64,000 nucleotides of DNA from Chlorocebus sabaeus. Its lineage: Eukaryota > Chordata > Mammalia > Primates > Cercopithecidae. Position numbers and translations under genes: made by a program. The stretch lies in contig NC_132925.1 of assembly GCF_047675955.1 (NCBI RefSeq), positions 19,120,688 through 19,184,687 of the forward strand. Reading direction: 5' to 3'. Positions 13,058 to 24,304 of the stretch are shown one piece after another. Position 1 is the first letter of the stretch. Each line of letters begins with the position of its first letter. A model generated the notes under the pieces. The model saw only the letters and a list, made by a program, of their open reading frames with translations, ran no database searches and was not told the DNA's origin.

Positions 13058-14147
13058 TGGTATTGGGAGAACCCACCCCTGATGGTTAATGTGGGTTCTT
13101 TCATATTTCCTAAGCATCTCAGCTGGTTTGAGAAATAAAGGGAAAGAGTACAAAAGAGAGAAATTTTAAAGCTGGGTGTCGAGGGGAGACATCACATGTC
13201 GGCAGGTTCCGTGATGTTCTCCGGGCTGTAAAACCAGCAAATTTTTATTAGCGATTTTCAAAAGGGGAGGGACTGCACAAATAGGGTGTGGGTCACAGAG
13301 ATCACATGCTTCACAAGGTAAGAAAATACCACAAAGGAAGTGGAGACAGGGTGAGATCACAGGACCACAGGATGGGGCTAAATTAAAATTGCTAATGAAG
13401 TTTCAGCCACGCACTGCCGCTGATAACAACTTATCAAGAGACAGGGTTTGAAGCAGACAACCTGTCTGACCAAAATTTATTAGGCGTGAATTTCCTCATC
13501 CTAATAAGCCTGGGAGTGCTACAGGAGACCTGGGCTTATTTCATCCCTTCTGCTTTGACCGTAAAAGATGCCGTGCCCACAGGGGCCGTTCATAGGCCTA
13601 CCCTCAGGGGTGCATTCTCTTTCTCAGGGATGTTCCTTGCTGAGAAACAGAATTCAGCGATATTTCTCCTATATGCCTTTGAAAGAAGAGAAATATGGCT
13701 CGGTTCCATCCGGCTCACTGGCAGTCAGACTCCAAAGTCTTATCTCCCTTGTTCCCTGAAGATTGCTGTTATCCTGTTCTTTTTTCAAGGTGCCCAGGTT
13801 TCATATTTTTTGAACACACATGCTCTACAAACAATTTGTGCAGTTAACGCAATCATCACAGCGTCCTGAGGTGACATACATCCTCCTCATCTTGTGAAGA
13901 TGACAGGATTAAGAGATTAAAGTAAAGACAGGCATAGGAAATCACAAGGGTATTGACTTGGGAAGTGATAAGTGTCCATGAAATCTTCACAATTTATGAT
14001 CAGAGATTGTGGTAAAGACAGGCATAAGAAATTATAAAAGTATTAATTTGGGGAACTAATAAATGTCCATGAAATCTTCACAATTTAAGTTCTTCTGCTG
14101 CGGCTTCAGCCGGTCCCTCCATTCAGGGTCCCTGACTTCCCACAACA
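13058..14147 (-). mobile_element. solo ERV LTR nested in the L1M 3' UTR
   Basis: A block of about 1.09 kb with a GC content and wording unlike the L1 on either side. On the minus strand it starts TGTTGTGGGAAGTCAGGG, has an AATAAAAA polyadenylation-like signal (near 13238) upstream of 'cttgctggt' style wording, and ends in a short U5-like stretch with 'tatttctcaaaccagctgag'. It contains a 75-bp direct duplication (13922-13996 and 14012-14087). Both flanks are L1M 3' UTR, and no internal retroviral genes are present, so it is a solo LTR left by recombination. I cannot name the subfamily with confidence or find a clean TSD, so the ends may be off by a few bases. Confidence 0.8.
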
Positions 14148-14483
14148 AGCTGGGGCTGGTGAGTTGGGCAGGAGGACAAGGTAGGGAAGTGGGGATTGTT
14201 AATAGGTGCAAAAATATAGTTAGAAAGAGTAAATAAGATATGGTGTTTAATAACACAACAGGGTGATTACAGTCAACAATAATTTATTGTTTATTTCAAA
14301 ATAACTAAAAGAGTAAAATTAAAATATTCCTAAGACAAAGAAAAGATAAATACTTGAATTGATATCCCAATTACTCTGATGTGATTATTACACACTGTAT
14401 GCCTATAATAAATACCCCATAAATATATACACCTACTATGTACCCATAAACATTAAAAATTTAAAAATAAAATTTCAGAGTCT

Positions 14484-14714
14484 ATGGGGTCTATCACATC
14501 TATAAAAGTCATCATAATGCAAGATATGTCATGAAAAGTACTATGTAAAAGTACAAAATTTATTAATTCTAATTAAGGAGATTTGGAAATACCACATTGA
14601 GAAAGTAAATTTTGATGAAATCCTTAAAGAATGTTATGACCTTGACAGAGGGAGTTGGGGACCATGAGCCTGGCTGAGGCCAGAAGCTGGCTGAATGTTT
14701 CATTTAAAAGAATG
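14484..14714. other. unassigned DNA between L1 copies
   Basis: Short AT-rich spacer with nothing recognised. Confidence 0.5.
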
Positions 14715-14882
14715 TTAGGTAGAAGGGGGTGGGGGATAAAATAATGCATATTGCGTATAGTGTACACTGCTTGGGTGACAAGTGCACCAAAATCTCAGAA
14801 ATCACCACTAAAGAACTTATCCATCTAACTAAAAACCACCTGTATCCTCCAAAAGCTATTGGAATAAAAATAAAAAAGAAGG
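14715..14882 (+). mobile_element. L1P 3' UTR stub
   Basis: A stub of about 170 bp with a typical primate L1 3' end: 'agtgtacactgcttgggtga', 'tgcaccaaaatctcagaaat', then 'ggaataaaaataaaaaag'. The wording matches L1PB or old L1PA-type ends. It is severely 5'-truncated. The frame 14729-14923 is untranslated 3' UTR sequence. Confidence 0.82.
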
Positions 14883-15486
14883 TTGAGAAACAGAGATCAG
14901 CAGGGGAGATTAAGAATAATTAAGAGAGATAAGAAACAAACAAGTACAGTGTAACAAAGGCTAAGAAAAGGAAATATAGAAAAGGAGAGGATATAGGGTC
15001 CAACATTGCAATTATATCAACAGAGAATGCAAAGTAAGAAGGATGCTTCTGCCAGCATATTAGAAATGTTTTATTAAATTAATGAAAGGATCAGGGCCTA
15101 GGTAAGTGTTCAGGACTAATCAAAAGGCAACAAAGTAGAGAGCAAATGTAGCCTCAACCTTTAAATTTTTGGTAGTACAAGGAAGAAAGAAAATGGAAGA
15201 ATAGCATGACAGAAAAGTAAAGTAGAGGGATTGTTCTGACTTGTATTATTTTTAGATTAAAGGATATTTGGATATGCTAATAGGTCTAGGGGAAATAACT
15301 GAAAAAAGAGTTTGGAAATAAGGGATGACTGATGGCACAAGAGCAGAGGAGAGACAGCTAGGAATGATACAAAGGCACTGGCACAGAGAGTAGCCTTGCA
15401 AAGAAAGAAATATAATTTTATTTTTTTCTGACATAGGAGGATAAGAAGAATAGAGCAGCATGGTATACATCAGAATAGACTAGTAT
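14883..15486. other. unassigned purine-rich DNA
   Basis: A- and G-rich sequence with no recognisable gene or repeat. Confidence 0.45.
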
Positions 15487-17090
15487 TCTTTATAACATTT
15501 TTTATTGAGGAAAATTTATATAGCATAAAATTCATTTTTAACTATTTAAAAATATACAACCCAGTGGTTTTTAAAATAGCCACATGTTGTAAAAGCATCA
15601 TCATTGTCTAATTCTGGTATATTTTCATCATCCTATAAAGAAACCCTATGCCCATTATTCAGTCACTCCTCAAACCCCCTCTTCTTAAGCTCCTAGAAAC
15701 TATTAATCTGCTTTCTGTCTTTATGGATTTGTCTACTCCGGACATTTCATACAAATAAGGTAATAATATGTGGCCTTTGCATATGGCTTCTTTCACTTAA
15801 CATAGTGTTTTCTAGTTTCATCCATAAAGTATGTATCACTACATCATTTCTTTTTATGGTTGAATAATATTCCATCTATCAATATACCATTTGTCAATTG
15901 ATGGTCGTTTATGTTTCCACTTTGAAGCTATTATGAATAATTCTGCTATGAGATTTCATGTTTTTGTTTGAACACCTGTTTTCAGTTCTCTCAGATTCCA
16001 CTCAAGTGGAATTACTGGGTCATATGGTAATTCTGTATTTAATTTGTTGAAGAACTGCTAAACTGTTTTCCACAGTGTGCATCATTTTACATTCCCACCA
16101 GAAATGCACAAGGGTTCCTATTTCTTGAGATTCTCACCAACACTTGTCATTTTTCATTTTATTATTACTACTACTACCTTCCTAGTTGGTGCAAAGTTAT
16201 GGTTTTGATTTATGTTTTCTTGATGATCAAAAACATTGAACATATTTTCATGTCCACTTCTAGCAATTTATGCATGTCTTTGGAGAAATGTTTATTTAAG
16301 TCCTTTGCCCGTTTTAATTGGATTGTTTGTCTTTTTGTTGTTGAGTTGTAAGAGTGCTTTATAAATACTGGATACTAGACCCTTATCAGATAGATGATTT
16401 GCAAATATTTTCCTTCTGTGGGTTGTCTTTTCACTTTATTGATAGTGTCCTTTGATGCACAAACTTATAATTTTGATGACATATAAATTATTTATTTTTT
16501 ATTTTGTCATTTGTACTTTCGGTGTCATATCTAAGAATCCATTGTCAAATCCAATGTCATGGTCCAAGATTATTGTTTTGCATGTGGTTACTCATTTCTC
16601 CAGCACTATTTATGAAAAAGATTATCCGTTTTCCCACTTAATGGTCTTGGCACTCTTGTCAAATATTAATTGACCAGAGATGTATGAGGTATTTTATGGA
16701 CTCTCAAATTTATTCCATTGGTCTATTTGCCTGTCATTGTACCCATACCCCACTTTTGATTACTGAGCTCTGTAATACATTTTGAAATCAGAAAGGATGA
16801 GTCCAGCAAAGTTTGTTCTTATTCAAGATAGTTTTGGCTATTTGAGATTTCTTACAATGTCATATGAATTATAAAATATGAATTTCACAATCAGCTTGTC
16901 CATTTCAGCAAAATTTTAAAAATCAGAATTTTGATAGAGATTGCATGAAATCTGTAGATCAATTTGAGAGTATTCCTATCTTAACAGTGTTATCTTTCCA
17001 TTCATGAACACGAATATCTTTCCATTTATTTAGAATGCATTTATTTATTACATATGTTTTCTTATTCCCTACGCTTTTCTATCAAGCTTT
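15487..17090 (-). mobile_element. old L1M (L1MC/ME-like), 3' part of ORF2
   Basis: The reverse complement follows the 3' half of an old L1: a T-rich start with 'tttttattgaggaaaattta', then 'ggacatttcatacaaataag', 'ggaattactgggtcatatgg', 'gggttgtcttttcacttta', and 'agatcaatttgagagtattc' near 16950. A segment of roughly 150 bp seems missing around 16560-16580, where 'tgtcatggtccaagatt' joins straight to 'ttttgcatgtggtta'. No frame is open beyond 73 codons. The 5' limit is uncertain. Confidence 0.85.
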
Positions 17091-17609
17091 TCAGTTTGTG
17101 TATTATTTGCCCTGTTATCCCTTCTCCTGGGTAGGAGCTGTTAATGTGTTTGCCTTTAAATGATTTTGACAAATGCCTTCTGGGTGGCCACCTCAGTCAT
17201 GAAATTTTCTGAATAAGGAAAAGTGAAGGCAAGCCTTTTGTTCCTCAGTCAACCATCAGACAGGTCAAAACAAACAACCACAATTCTTTGAGAATGAGTT
17301 TTGTTCTGCAAACTCAGGTACTAAAAACCTGTACAAGGAATGTAGCCTGTTGTCTTCACTGCTGTCTCTGAGCTGGGGACTGGCAAATGGGATGAGAGTA
17401 CGTTAAAATGGCACAAAGTTTTCTTACTGAGACTCATGTTTTTCTCTTGATTAAGCCGGGTTGATTATAGTCTGGTTGCTATACACTTGATTAGTATGCA
17501 GAGTTCAGATTAAGTTGATTCTGACCGTTCTTACCAGGTTATTCACTGCTTTTGTGGAGAGATAAACTTTTGGAGTTCTCTCCTCAACCATTTTCCCTTG
17601 ATGCCACTT
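17091..17609. other. unassigned DNA, possibly old L1 edge
   Basis: No clear family assignment. Part may be the decayed 5' side of the preceding L1. Confidence 0.35.
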
Positions 17610-17985
17610 CTTGATTAGGTTCTTGTTAAGGTAACAAACAACCCCCACATTTCAGTGGACCAACACTGCAAAGGTTTACTTGCCCATGAATGATTCATAA
17701 CCACTGTGGGTAAGCTGGAGGCTTTGCTCCATTTCTACTGCAACTTCAAGACTTAGCATAACAGAAGAGTCACAACTTGGAACAATGCTAAAAGCTATGG
17801 CTGATGGAAAGAGAACTTGGCCGACTATCTACTGACTCTTCAGTCTTCCATCTGGAAGTGACCCATTCATATTTCAGTGGCCAAAGCAACTCACAGCCGT
17901 GCCTCACTTCAAAGGGGCAGGAAATTGCACTCCCACCCGGTGAGTAGGAGAGGGAACTGAATATTTGTCAACAGTAATAATTTGC
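17610..17985. repeat. probable ancient interspersed repeat, family undetermined
   Basis: Wording such as 'cagtggaccaacactgcaaa', 'ccactgtgggtaagctggag' and 'ggccaaagcaactcacagcc' recalls a repeat found across placental mammals, but I cannot name the family. No coding potential. Confidence 0.4.
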
Positions 17986-17996
17986 AAAGAAAATTT

Positions 17997-18060
17997 GAGT
18001 ATTTTTCCATTAAGGATGTAGTTAGGAGTATTTTTCTATTAAGGTTACAGTTAAGAGTAT
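17997..18060. repeat. 29-bp tandem duplication
   Basis: A unit starting 'gagtatttttccattaagg' (17997-18025) is repeated with six changes at 18026-18054 and a third copy begins at 18055. A local slippage product. Confidence 0.8.
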
Positions 18061-20129
18061 TGATATGAAATATCCTTGAGCCTCACATAAGACTAAAGGG
18101 TGAAATAATTTGCTATTAGTATAGGGGGTGAGGACTATGTGGGGCCCATTGTATGAGAGCATATAAAACATTTGGATCAGTTGTTATATGTAGGTATTCA
18201 ATACAATGGTAATTAAAAAATAAAGGGAGTTGAACACTGTTGAAAGCCCAACTGCAGTTAGCTATGTATTTACAATGCAACTAATTATTGTAGGATATTC
18301 TCCAGTAATGCATCATAGCTCAAGACAAACACAATATTTAGCACAGCAGGGTGACCAACAATATAACGTACCACCAAAACACAAGTAAAGGCTGCGCTAA
18401 TTGTAGATGCCTTTTCTTTCCTTCTTCCAGGCTCATGTGATATTTTTGGACAGTTTATTTATTTTCATTTATTCTACTTTGAATAAATCCAGATGTAATG
18501 AGGTGAAACCTATGGAAGAAGACTTTCCTGTGGCTTGGCTGGATGATCTTCCCATAAAATGCTATTGACAAGATATAATTCTTGGCCTCCAACAAGAATA
18601 TTTAAAATATTTTTTATCTTAAAAAATACGTATGTGACAGCTTCTATTGTTTCACCTTCAGAAGTTTATTAGAGACTTTGGAAGTAAAAATAATAAAAGA
18701 AATGATTCTTTGTGTATCAAAGAGAAAATATAAGAGATTCAAACACTGGTGATTTGTTACTTCCTATTTGTGTTAAGGGTGGGTACGAAGAGACAGTTAG
18801 ATTATGTGGAACAAACCCAACTACTCCTTTGAAATACTAAATGGGGTGTCAGGGTCACGGTCGAGCCTGGACACAGGAAGAATTGCCCTGTTGGTTGACA
18901 GCTCCTAGAAAATTCTTAGAAATTAATCGTCAAATGTAGGAGGAACATATTGGCCAGTTGATGGTAAAACCAAAACCAAGAAAACATAAACAGCTGCTTA
19001 AGACCTCATCTTCAGTGAGTGGGGGCTTTAATAATGCCATTAGTAAAAACAGAGGAATCAAAAAAAGGAAGGACCAGCAGAGAGGACATACTGGTCTCTA
19101 ACTCTAGATACATTGGATAAGTCATCTAAATCCTCTGGGTCTCCTTAAACTTCTGCAAATTAATAGAGTTGAAATTATTAAATAATTGCCAGTGATCCAT
19201 ACAGCTCTATGACTTGATTTTTTTTGGGGGGTGGAAATAAAGATGAGTTCAATTTTGAATATCTTGAATTTGAGATAACTGTGGAATATCCACTGACTAT
19301 GTCCAGCATGCAAGCAAAACACTAAGAGTTTGGAATTTAAATAAATGGAAATGCAGACTACTTAAAATTTATTCAAGATCATTCAGACCCCATTTTAATT
19401 TGTAAGAAATATTTTAGAAAGCTATCCTTTTGGCAGAAATTGTGTATATCTGGGTTGTATCCAAAAGTGTATTTCTTTTGGAAAAAAATGATGCACATGT
19501 GTTAAAATGTTTGAGTTAGAAGCAGGTGAGAAAGTATCTTTTACTATTGTTAAAGGATTACTTTCGGTACAATGCTTATGGTGAGAGTTTAAAAGTTGAA
19601 ACTTCACAAGTATCAAGTTATCACTGAGGAATTTATTACTTATTAATAAAGTCATTGTTACCATGGAAAGCAATCTTATTCAGAAAGCAAGGTCATTTTC
19701 ATAAAACTATCTCAAATGGAACAATAGACGCTCAATTTCTTTGAACTCTATTGAGGTGAATGGACCAGCAGACAGGGAGGAGTAATGGAAAGGACATGAA
19801 GAAGGAAATGTAATGAAACTGAGAAAATAGATTCTTGCTTCTCATTTCTGTCTATGTTTATTAAAGATGAAATTAGAGATAACAACTTGAAATTGCTTAG
19901 TGTTTAGGTTACAGACATAAATACAGAGAGGCCAAGAACTGTGAAAAATGAACTTTCTTTTTCATTATGGAGCAAATCCTTCAGCTGTTCATTTAATAGT
20001 CCAATCAGGCTTTTTAGGAAATGGTGTGGGAAATATCTGGAACCTTTTTTACTTCTTTGTATTCACATTCAGAAGTGAAATTTATTTGTGTCTGTAGGTG
20101 AGTGTGTGAATACATGAATTTAACTTGAA
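18061..20129. other. unassigned DNA, about 2 kb
   Basis: Unique-looking AT-rich sequence. I see no exon-like open frame, repeat family or RNA. The frames at 19122-19322 and 19422-19673 have no recognisable motifs. Confidence 0.5.
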
Positions 20130-20143
20130 AAGTTCCATTTTTT

Positions 20144-21988
20144 AACTGTTATTTTAGATTCAGGAGTACATGTGCAGGTTTGTTATATAGGTAAACTTTG
20201 TGTCATGGAAGTTAAAAGTACAAATTATTTTGCCACCCAGTCAATAAACATAATACCCAATAGATATATTTTTCTTATGCCCTCCGTCCTACCACCCTCT
20301 GTCCTCAAGTATGCCCCTGTGTCTTCTGTTACCTTCTTTGTGTCCATGTGTTCTTGTTGTTTAGCTCCCACTTATAAGTGAGAACCTGTGGTGTTTGGTT
20401 TTCTGGTCCTGTGTTAGTTTGCTTAGGATAATGGCCTCCAGCTCCATCTGTGTTCTGCAAAGAACCTAGTCTTGCTCTTTTTATGGTGGTGTAGTATTCC
20501 ATGGTGTATACATACCACATTTTCTTTATCCAGTCTACCATTGGTGGACATTTTAGTTGATTCCATGTCTTTGCTATTGTGAATGGTGCTGGAATGAACA
20601 TACATGTCCATGTGTTTTTATGGTAGATTTATATTCTTTTGGGTATATACCCAATACTGTGATTGCTGGATTGCATGGTAATTCTGTTTTAAGTTCTTTG
20701 AAGAATCCCCACACTGTTTTTCACAATAGCTGAGCTAATTTACACTTCTACCAGCAGTGTGTAAGCATTCTCTTTTCTCTGCAACCTTGCCAGAATCTGT
20801 TATTTTTTGACTTTTTCATGACAGCCATTCTCACTGGTGCGAGACAGTATCTCATTGTTGTTTTGATTTCCATTTTTCTAATAATCACTGATATAGAGCT
20901 TTTTTTCATATGATTATTGGCTGCATGTATGTTTTCTCTTGAGAAGTGTCTGTTCATGTCCTTTGCCCACCTTTTAATGGGGTCGTTTTTCACTTATAAA
21001 TTTGTTGAAGTTCTTTATAGATTTTGGATGTTAGACCTTTGTTGGATGCATAGTTTGGAAATTTTTTTTTTCCCCCATTCTGTAGGTCATTGGTTCACTG
21101 TGTTGATAGTTTCTTTTGCTGTGCAGAAGTTCTTTAGTTTAATTAGGTCTTATTTGTCAATTTTTATTTTGTTGCAATTGCTTTTGGCATATTTGTTAAG
21201 AAATATTTGCCAGGTCCCATGTATGGGATGATATTACCTGGGTTACCTTCCAGGGTTTTTATAGCTTTAATTTACATTTAAGTCTTTAATCCATCTTGAG
21301 TTGATTTTTGTATATGTTGTAAAAAGTGGTCAAATTTCAATCTTTTGCATATGGCTAGCCAGTTATCCTAGCACCGTGGAAGTCCTGGTGAGAGCAATCA
21401 GTCAGGAGAAAGAAATAAAAGGCATACAAACAGGAAGACAGAAAGTCAAACTATTCCTGTTTGCAGATAATATTATTCTATATCTAGAAAATGCCCTAGT
21501 CTTAGCCCAAGAGCTCTTTGATCCAAAATACAACTTCAGCAAAGTTGCAGGATACAAAATCAATATACGAAAGTCAGTAGCATTCCTATACAACAAAAAC
21601 TTTCAAGCCAAGAGCCAAATCAAGAGTGCAATCCTACTCACAATTGCCACAAAAAGAATAAAATATCTAAGAATACAGCTAATCAAGGACATAAAAGATT
21701 CCTACAGTAAGCATCACCAAACACTGCTCAAAGAAATCACAGATGACAGAAACAAATGGAAAAATATTCCATGCTCATGGATAGGAAGAATATTGTTAAA
21801 ATGGCCATCCTGTCCAAAGGAACTATTCTACAAGGCCACATTAAACAAAACAGCTTGGTACTGTTACAAAAACAGACATATAGACCAATGGAACAGAATA
21901 GAGAGCCCGGAAATAATGATGTACACTTACAATGATCTGATCTTTGACAAAGCTGAAAAAACAAGCAATGAGGAAGTCACTCCCCATT
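20144..21988 (-). mobile_element. L1P LINE with 5' inversion (twin priming)
   Basis: Left part 20144-21371: minus-strand L1P 3' UTR and ORF2 3' end. Right part 21372-21988: plus-strand ORF2 sequence lying just upstream in the parent element. In L1 order the inverted piece ends at 'actccccattc' and the 3' piece begins at 'ggtgctaggataactgg', so only about five bases are lost at the joint. Flanking sequences 'aagttccatttttt' (20130-20143) and 'aaattccatttttt' (21990-22003) form a probable TSD with one mismatch. Confidence 0.87.
20329..21371 (-). pseudogene. L1P ORF2p C-terminal remnant
   Basis: Minus-strand fragments (for example 20329-20601 and 20748-20993) encode pieces of the ORF2p C-terminal domain such as 'MEYYTTIKRARLGSLQ' and 'RAMCVIIRKMEIKTTMRYCLAP'-like wording in decayed form. 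Several frameshifts separate them. The plus-strand frame 20917-21231 is a shadow. Confidence 0.75.
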
Positions 21989-21990
21989 CA
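21372..21990 (+). pseudogene. inverted L1P ORF2 segment with RT active-site region
   Basis: The open frame 21301-22008 (235 codons) is mostly this inverted ORF2 piece. It begins 'VLVRAISQEKEIKGIQTG' in the RT domain and has the active-site region 'LFLFADNIILYLENA', where F-A-D-N stands in place of the usual F-A-D-D. About 190 bp of parent sequence is missing near 21818-21828 ('CPKELFYKATLNKTAW'), and the frame remains open across that gap. The first 24 codons of the frame come from antisense L1 on the other side of the inversion joint, so this is a chance fusion and not a gene. Confidence 0.82.
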
Positions 21991-22009
21991 AATTCCATTT
22001 TTTTTTAAC

Positions 22010-23914
22010 AGATGATGTGATGGCAAGACCAGTCTCCTCTTCAAACTACTACATACATCAACAGTTCACATTACCCTGGGCATGCTGATTTTGTATACAA
22101 TGATTTAATCTACCTACTAGGTATTCCATTCCATGGGAGACATACTAGGTGTCTAGTATGTCCCACATAGTGATAGGCAATGTGAGAGTTACAGAAAACC
22201 AAAAGGTGAGTACCTTCCCTTCGAAGAGGTTGCTATCTAGTTAGGAATATTGATATCTTAATTTAAAAATGAGGCTTTTATTTGTCATATATGTACTTAA
22301 CAGGCCATGGTATGATCAAGCAAACAAACAAACTGTTGTCATTAGCAAAAAAGGTCCCTACTATCTTTTGTTAATCAAAAAGTTGTAGTGAATTTTCCAT
22401 ATGTGCTTCTTTCAATTGCTCTTAGTATGAAGTTCCAGTAAACATACAAAACCTCTTTGAAGAAGAAAAAGAAGAAATAAAACTTATATAGAAATTTATT
22501 TAATCCTAAGTGATAGGAGACAAAAAACTCTTTCACCTAACTCAAACCACATAAAGGACTTTCAAAAACATTTGAGCATTCCTGGGCTCTGTTCCCTCCA
22601 CATATCCTACTAGCCAGACAAGGAAGTACCTCTTTCCCTGTGTGAAATCTCTTCTGTTAGACAATTAGTTCCACGTCTTGGGATCTCATTTCCTAAGGTC
22701 CTGCCAGTGACCTTCTCTTAAAAACCATTAATTCTTGTGAGATTCTGGCCAGGTGAAGTTTGGACTGGCTCCTGTACAAGGGTGATGCTGGGCAGTCCTG
22801 TGAAGCCTAAAGCAGTATTACACATCACCTTGGAGTTGGAACATTTTTGGCTCAGGAAAGTAAAATGACTGGATGAAGTCTTGCTGTGTAAGTCATAACT
22901 CTATAATCAGAGTTGTGTATTTTTTTAATTTATAAAAAGGATTTGGCTTTGTATTGGCAAGCAGCAGTGGTAAGTCCTTCCAGGGAGCTCTCGTGACCCT
23001 TGCCAGGGTTATTTATGTTAGATGAAATGGCACTTTGAGCTGTGCCCAATGACTGGTTCCCTACTTATACACCCAAACCCCATCTAAAATCGAATCAAAC
23101 CACACACACCTACATCTCTGTCCTCCTTTCCTGAACAGCTGGAGTTTTATAAGGTTACCTTGGAACTCATCTGCCCTTTCCCTTAGAACAGATCAACACT
23201 GCTGACTAAGGCTGGTACTTTCTTTCGGAAAAAAGGTCAAGAAAAGTGAGGATCATTTTCTTTTTGACTAATGGGTAAGGGTGTCTGTCTTTCTTTACTG
23301 AAGACAGAGTACCTTCCAACATGTCCATCCAACAGAGGAAGAGCACACGTTCTAAAAGATGCACATTGACCATGTACCAAGCTTTAGCCTTCTGCTCTTT
23401 GTTGGTGGAACAGGAAATTAACAGAAGGGAAACAGGGATCAAGATAGAAGCAATGACAATAAATTCAAAGGAGTAAGCATTGGCTTTAAGAAGAATCACA
23501 CATCTCTTTGTATTATATATTTACCGGAAAGACGCATTTCATGACTACTTTGAGTATACATGGCAAAGCAGCAATTTCACATTTGTACATGCTATGTTCC
23601 ATTTACTTGATCAGTCAGTAATGTTCACCGAGTGTAATCCAGGCTCCCGAAAAGCAATAGAGGACTGAGTCAGTTCCTGTTCCCCCTAAAATTTAGATTC
23701 TATCTGTAATAGAAGGCTTCCCAATTAATATTAATCGATTGTGGCATCATCGTGGAAATGATCTTGTCTCTTGAGTAGTCTCTGAATAGCAGGATAGAGT
23801 CAGACTCTCTAAGCTACCCTAGGCCTCCTTATTTCCAGAGGAGAAGCACTTGCTCTTCTGAGACTTAGGGAGAAACAATCGCTACCACTGCTGCTTCTGC
23901 CATTGCTAAAACCA
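22010..23914. other. unassigned DNA, about 1.9 kb
   Basis: Unique-looking sequence with slightly higher GC between 22600 and 23300. A minus-strand frame of 97 codons at 23206-23499 has a hydrophobic run near its N-terminus but no recognisable family, and no splice context I can defend. A short piece near 22135-22270 may be an old repeat. Confidence 0.45.
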
Positions 23915-24090
23915 TTTAATCTGTGTCAATTTTAAATGAATGTAATTAATCTTCACAACATGTGGTTAGTATTCTCATCTGTTTTAACATATTAGAAAAG
24001 TGAGGCTCTAAGAAAATAACCAACTTGCCAAAAGTATTAACTAGCTAATAAAATGTAGAATCAAAATTTGAACTCTGTTCATTTCATGCT
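23915..24090 (-). repeat. MIR SINE relic
   Basis: Blocks 'aatcttcacaacatgtggtt' and 'tattagaaaagtgaggctc' followed by 'caacttgccaaaagtatt' match the reversed MIR core. Diverged. Confidence 0.7.
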
Positions 24091-24304
24091 GAAAATGGGT
24101 GTTAGTATCTTTCTTACTTTAAAGTCATATGTTATTTGATGTACAAATTATTAACCACCAGCAGAGTTTGATTAATTATAAACTTAGAATTTTAAAATTC
24201 CTGTTGTTTTAAAACTTGAATTTTCTGAAATAAGCATGCATTTTATATAATCCATTAAGTTTAATTTATCAAATATTTTTTCCACTTCCAAATGCTTTTC
24301 TTTG

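Larger units (their letters stand above)
7150..14474 (+). mobile_element. L1M LINE, long copy with nested insertions
   Basis: Sequence from just upstream of or within the start of ORF1, through ORF2, to an L1M 3' end ('atatatacacctactatgtac' near 14420, A-rich tail to 14474). The flanks 'aaaatatcagagtct' (7135-7149) and 'aaaatttcagagtct' (14469-14483) match at 14 of 15 positions and look like the target-site duplication. After removing the nested Alu (about 0.3 kb) and LTR (about 1.1 kb), some 5.9 kb of L1 remains, so the copy is close to complete apart from the 5' UTR. Subfamily is probably L1MA or a neighbour. It is diverged and inactive. Confidence 0.85.

Noticed and set aside
13486..13869. 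127-codon plus-strand frame
   Set aside because: It lies entirely in the antisense strand of the solo LTR and has no family motif.
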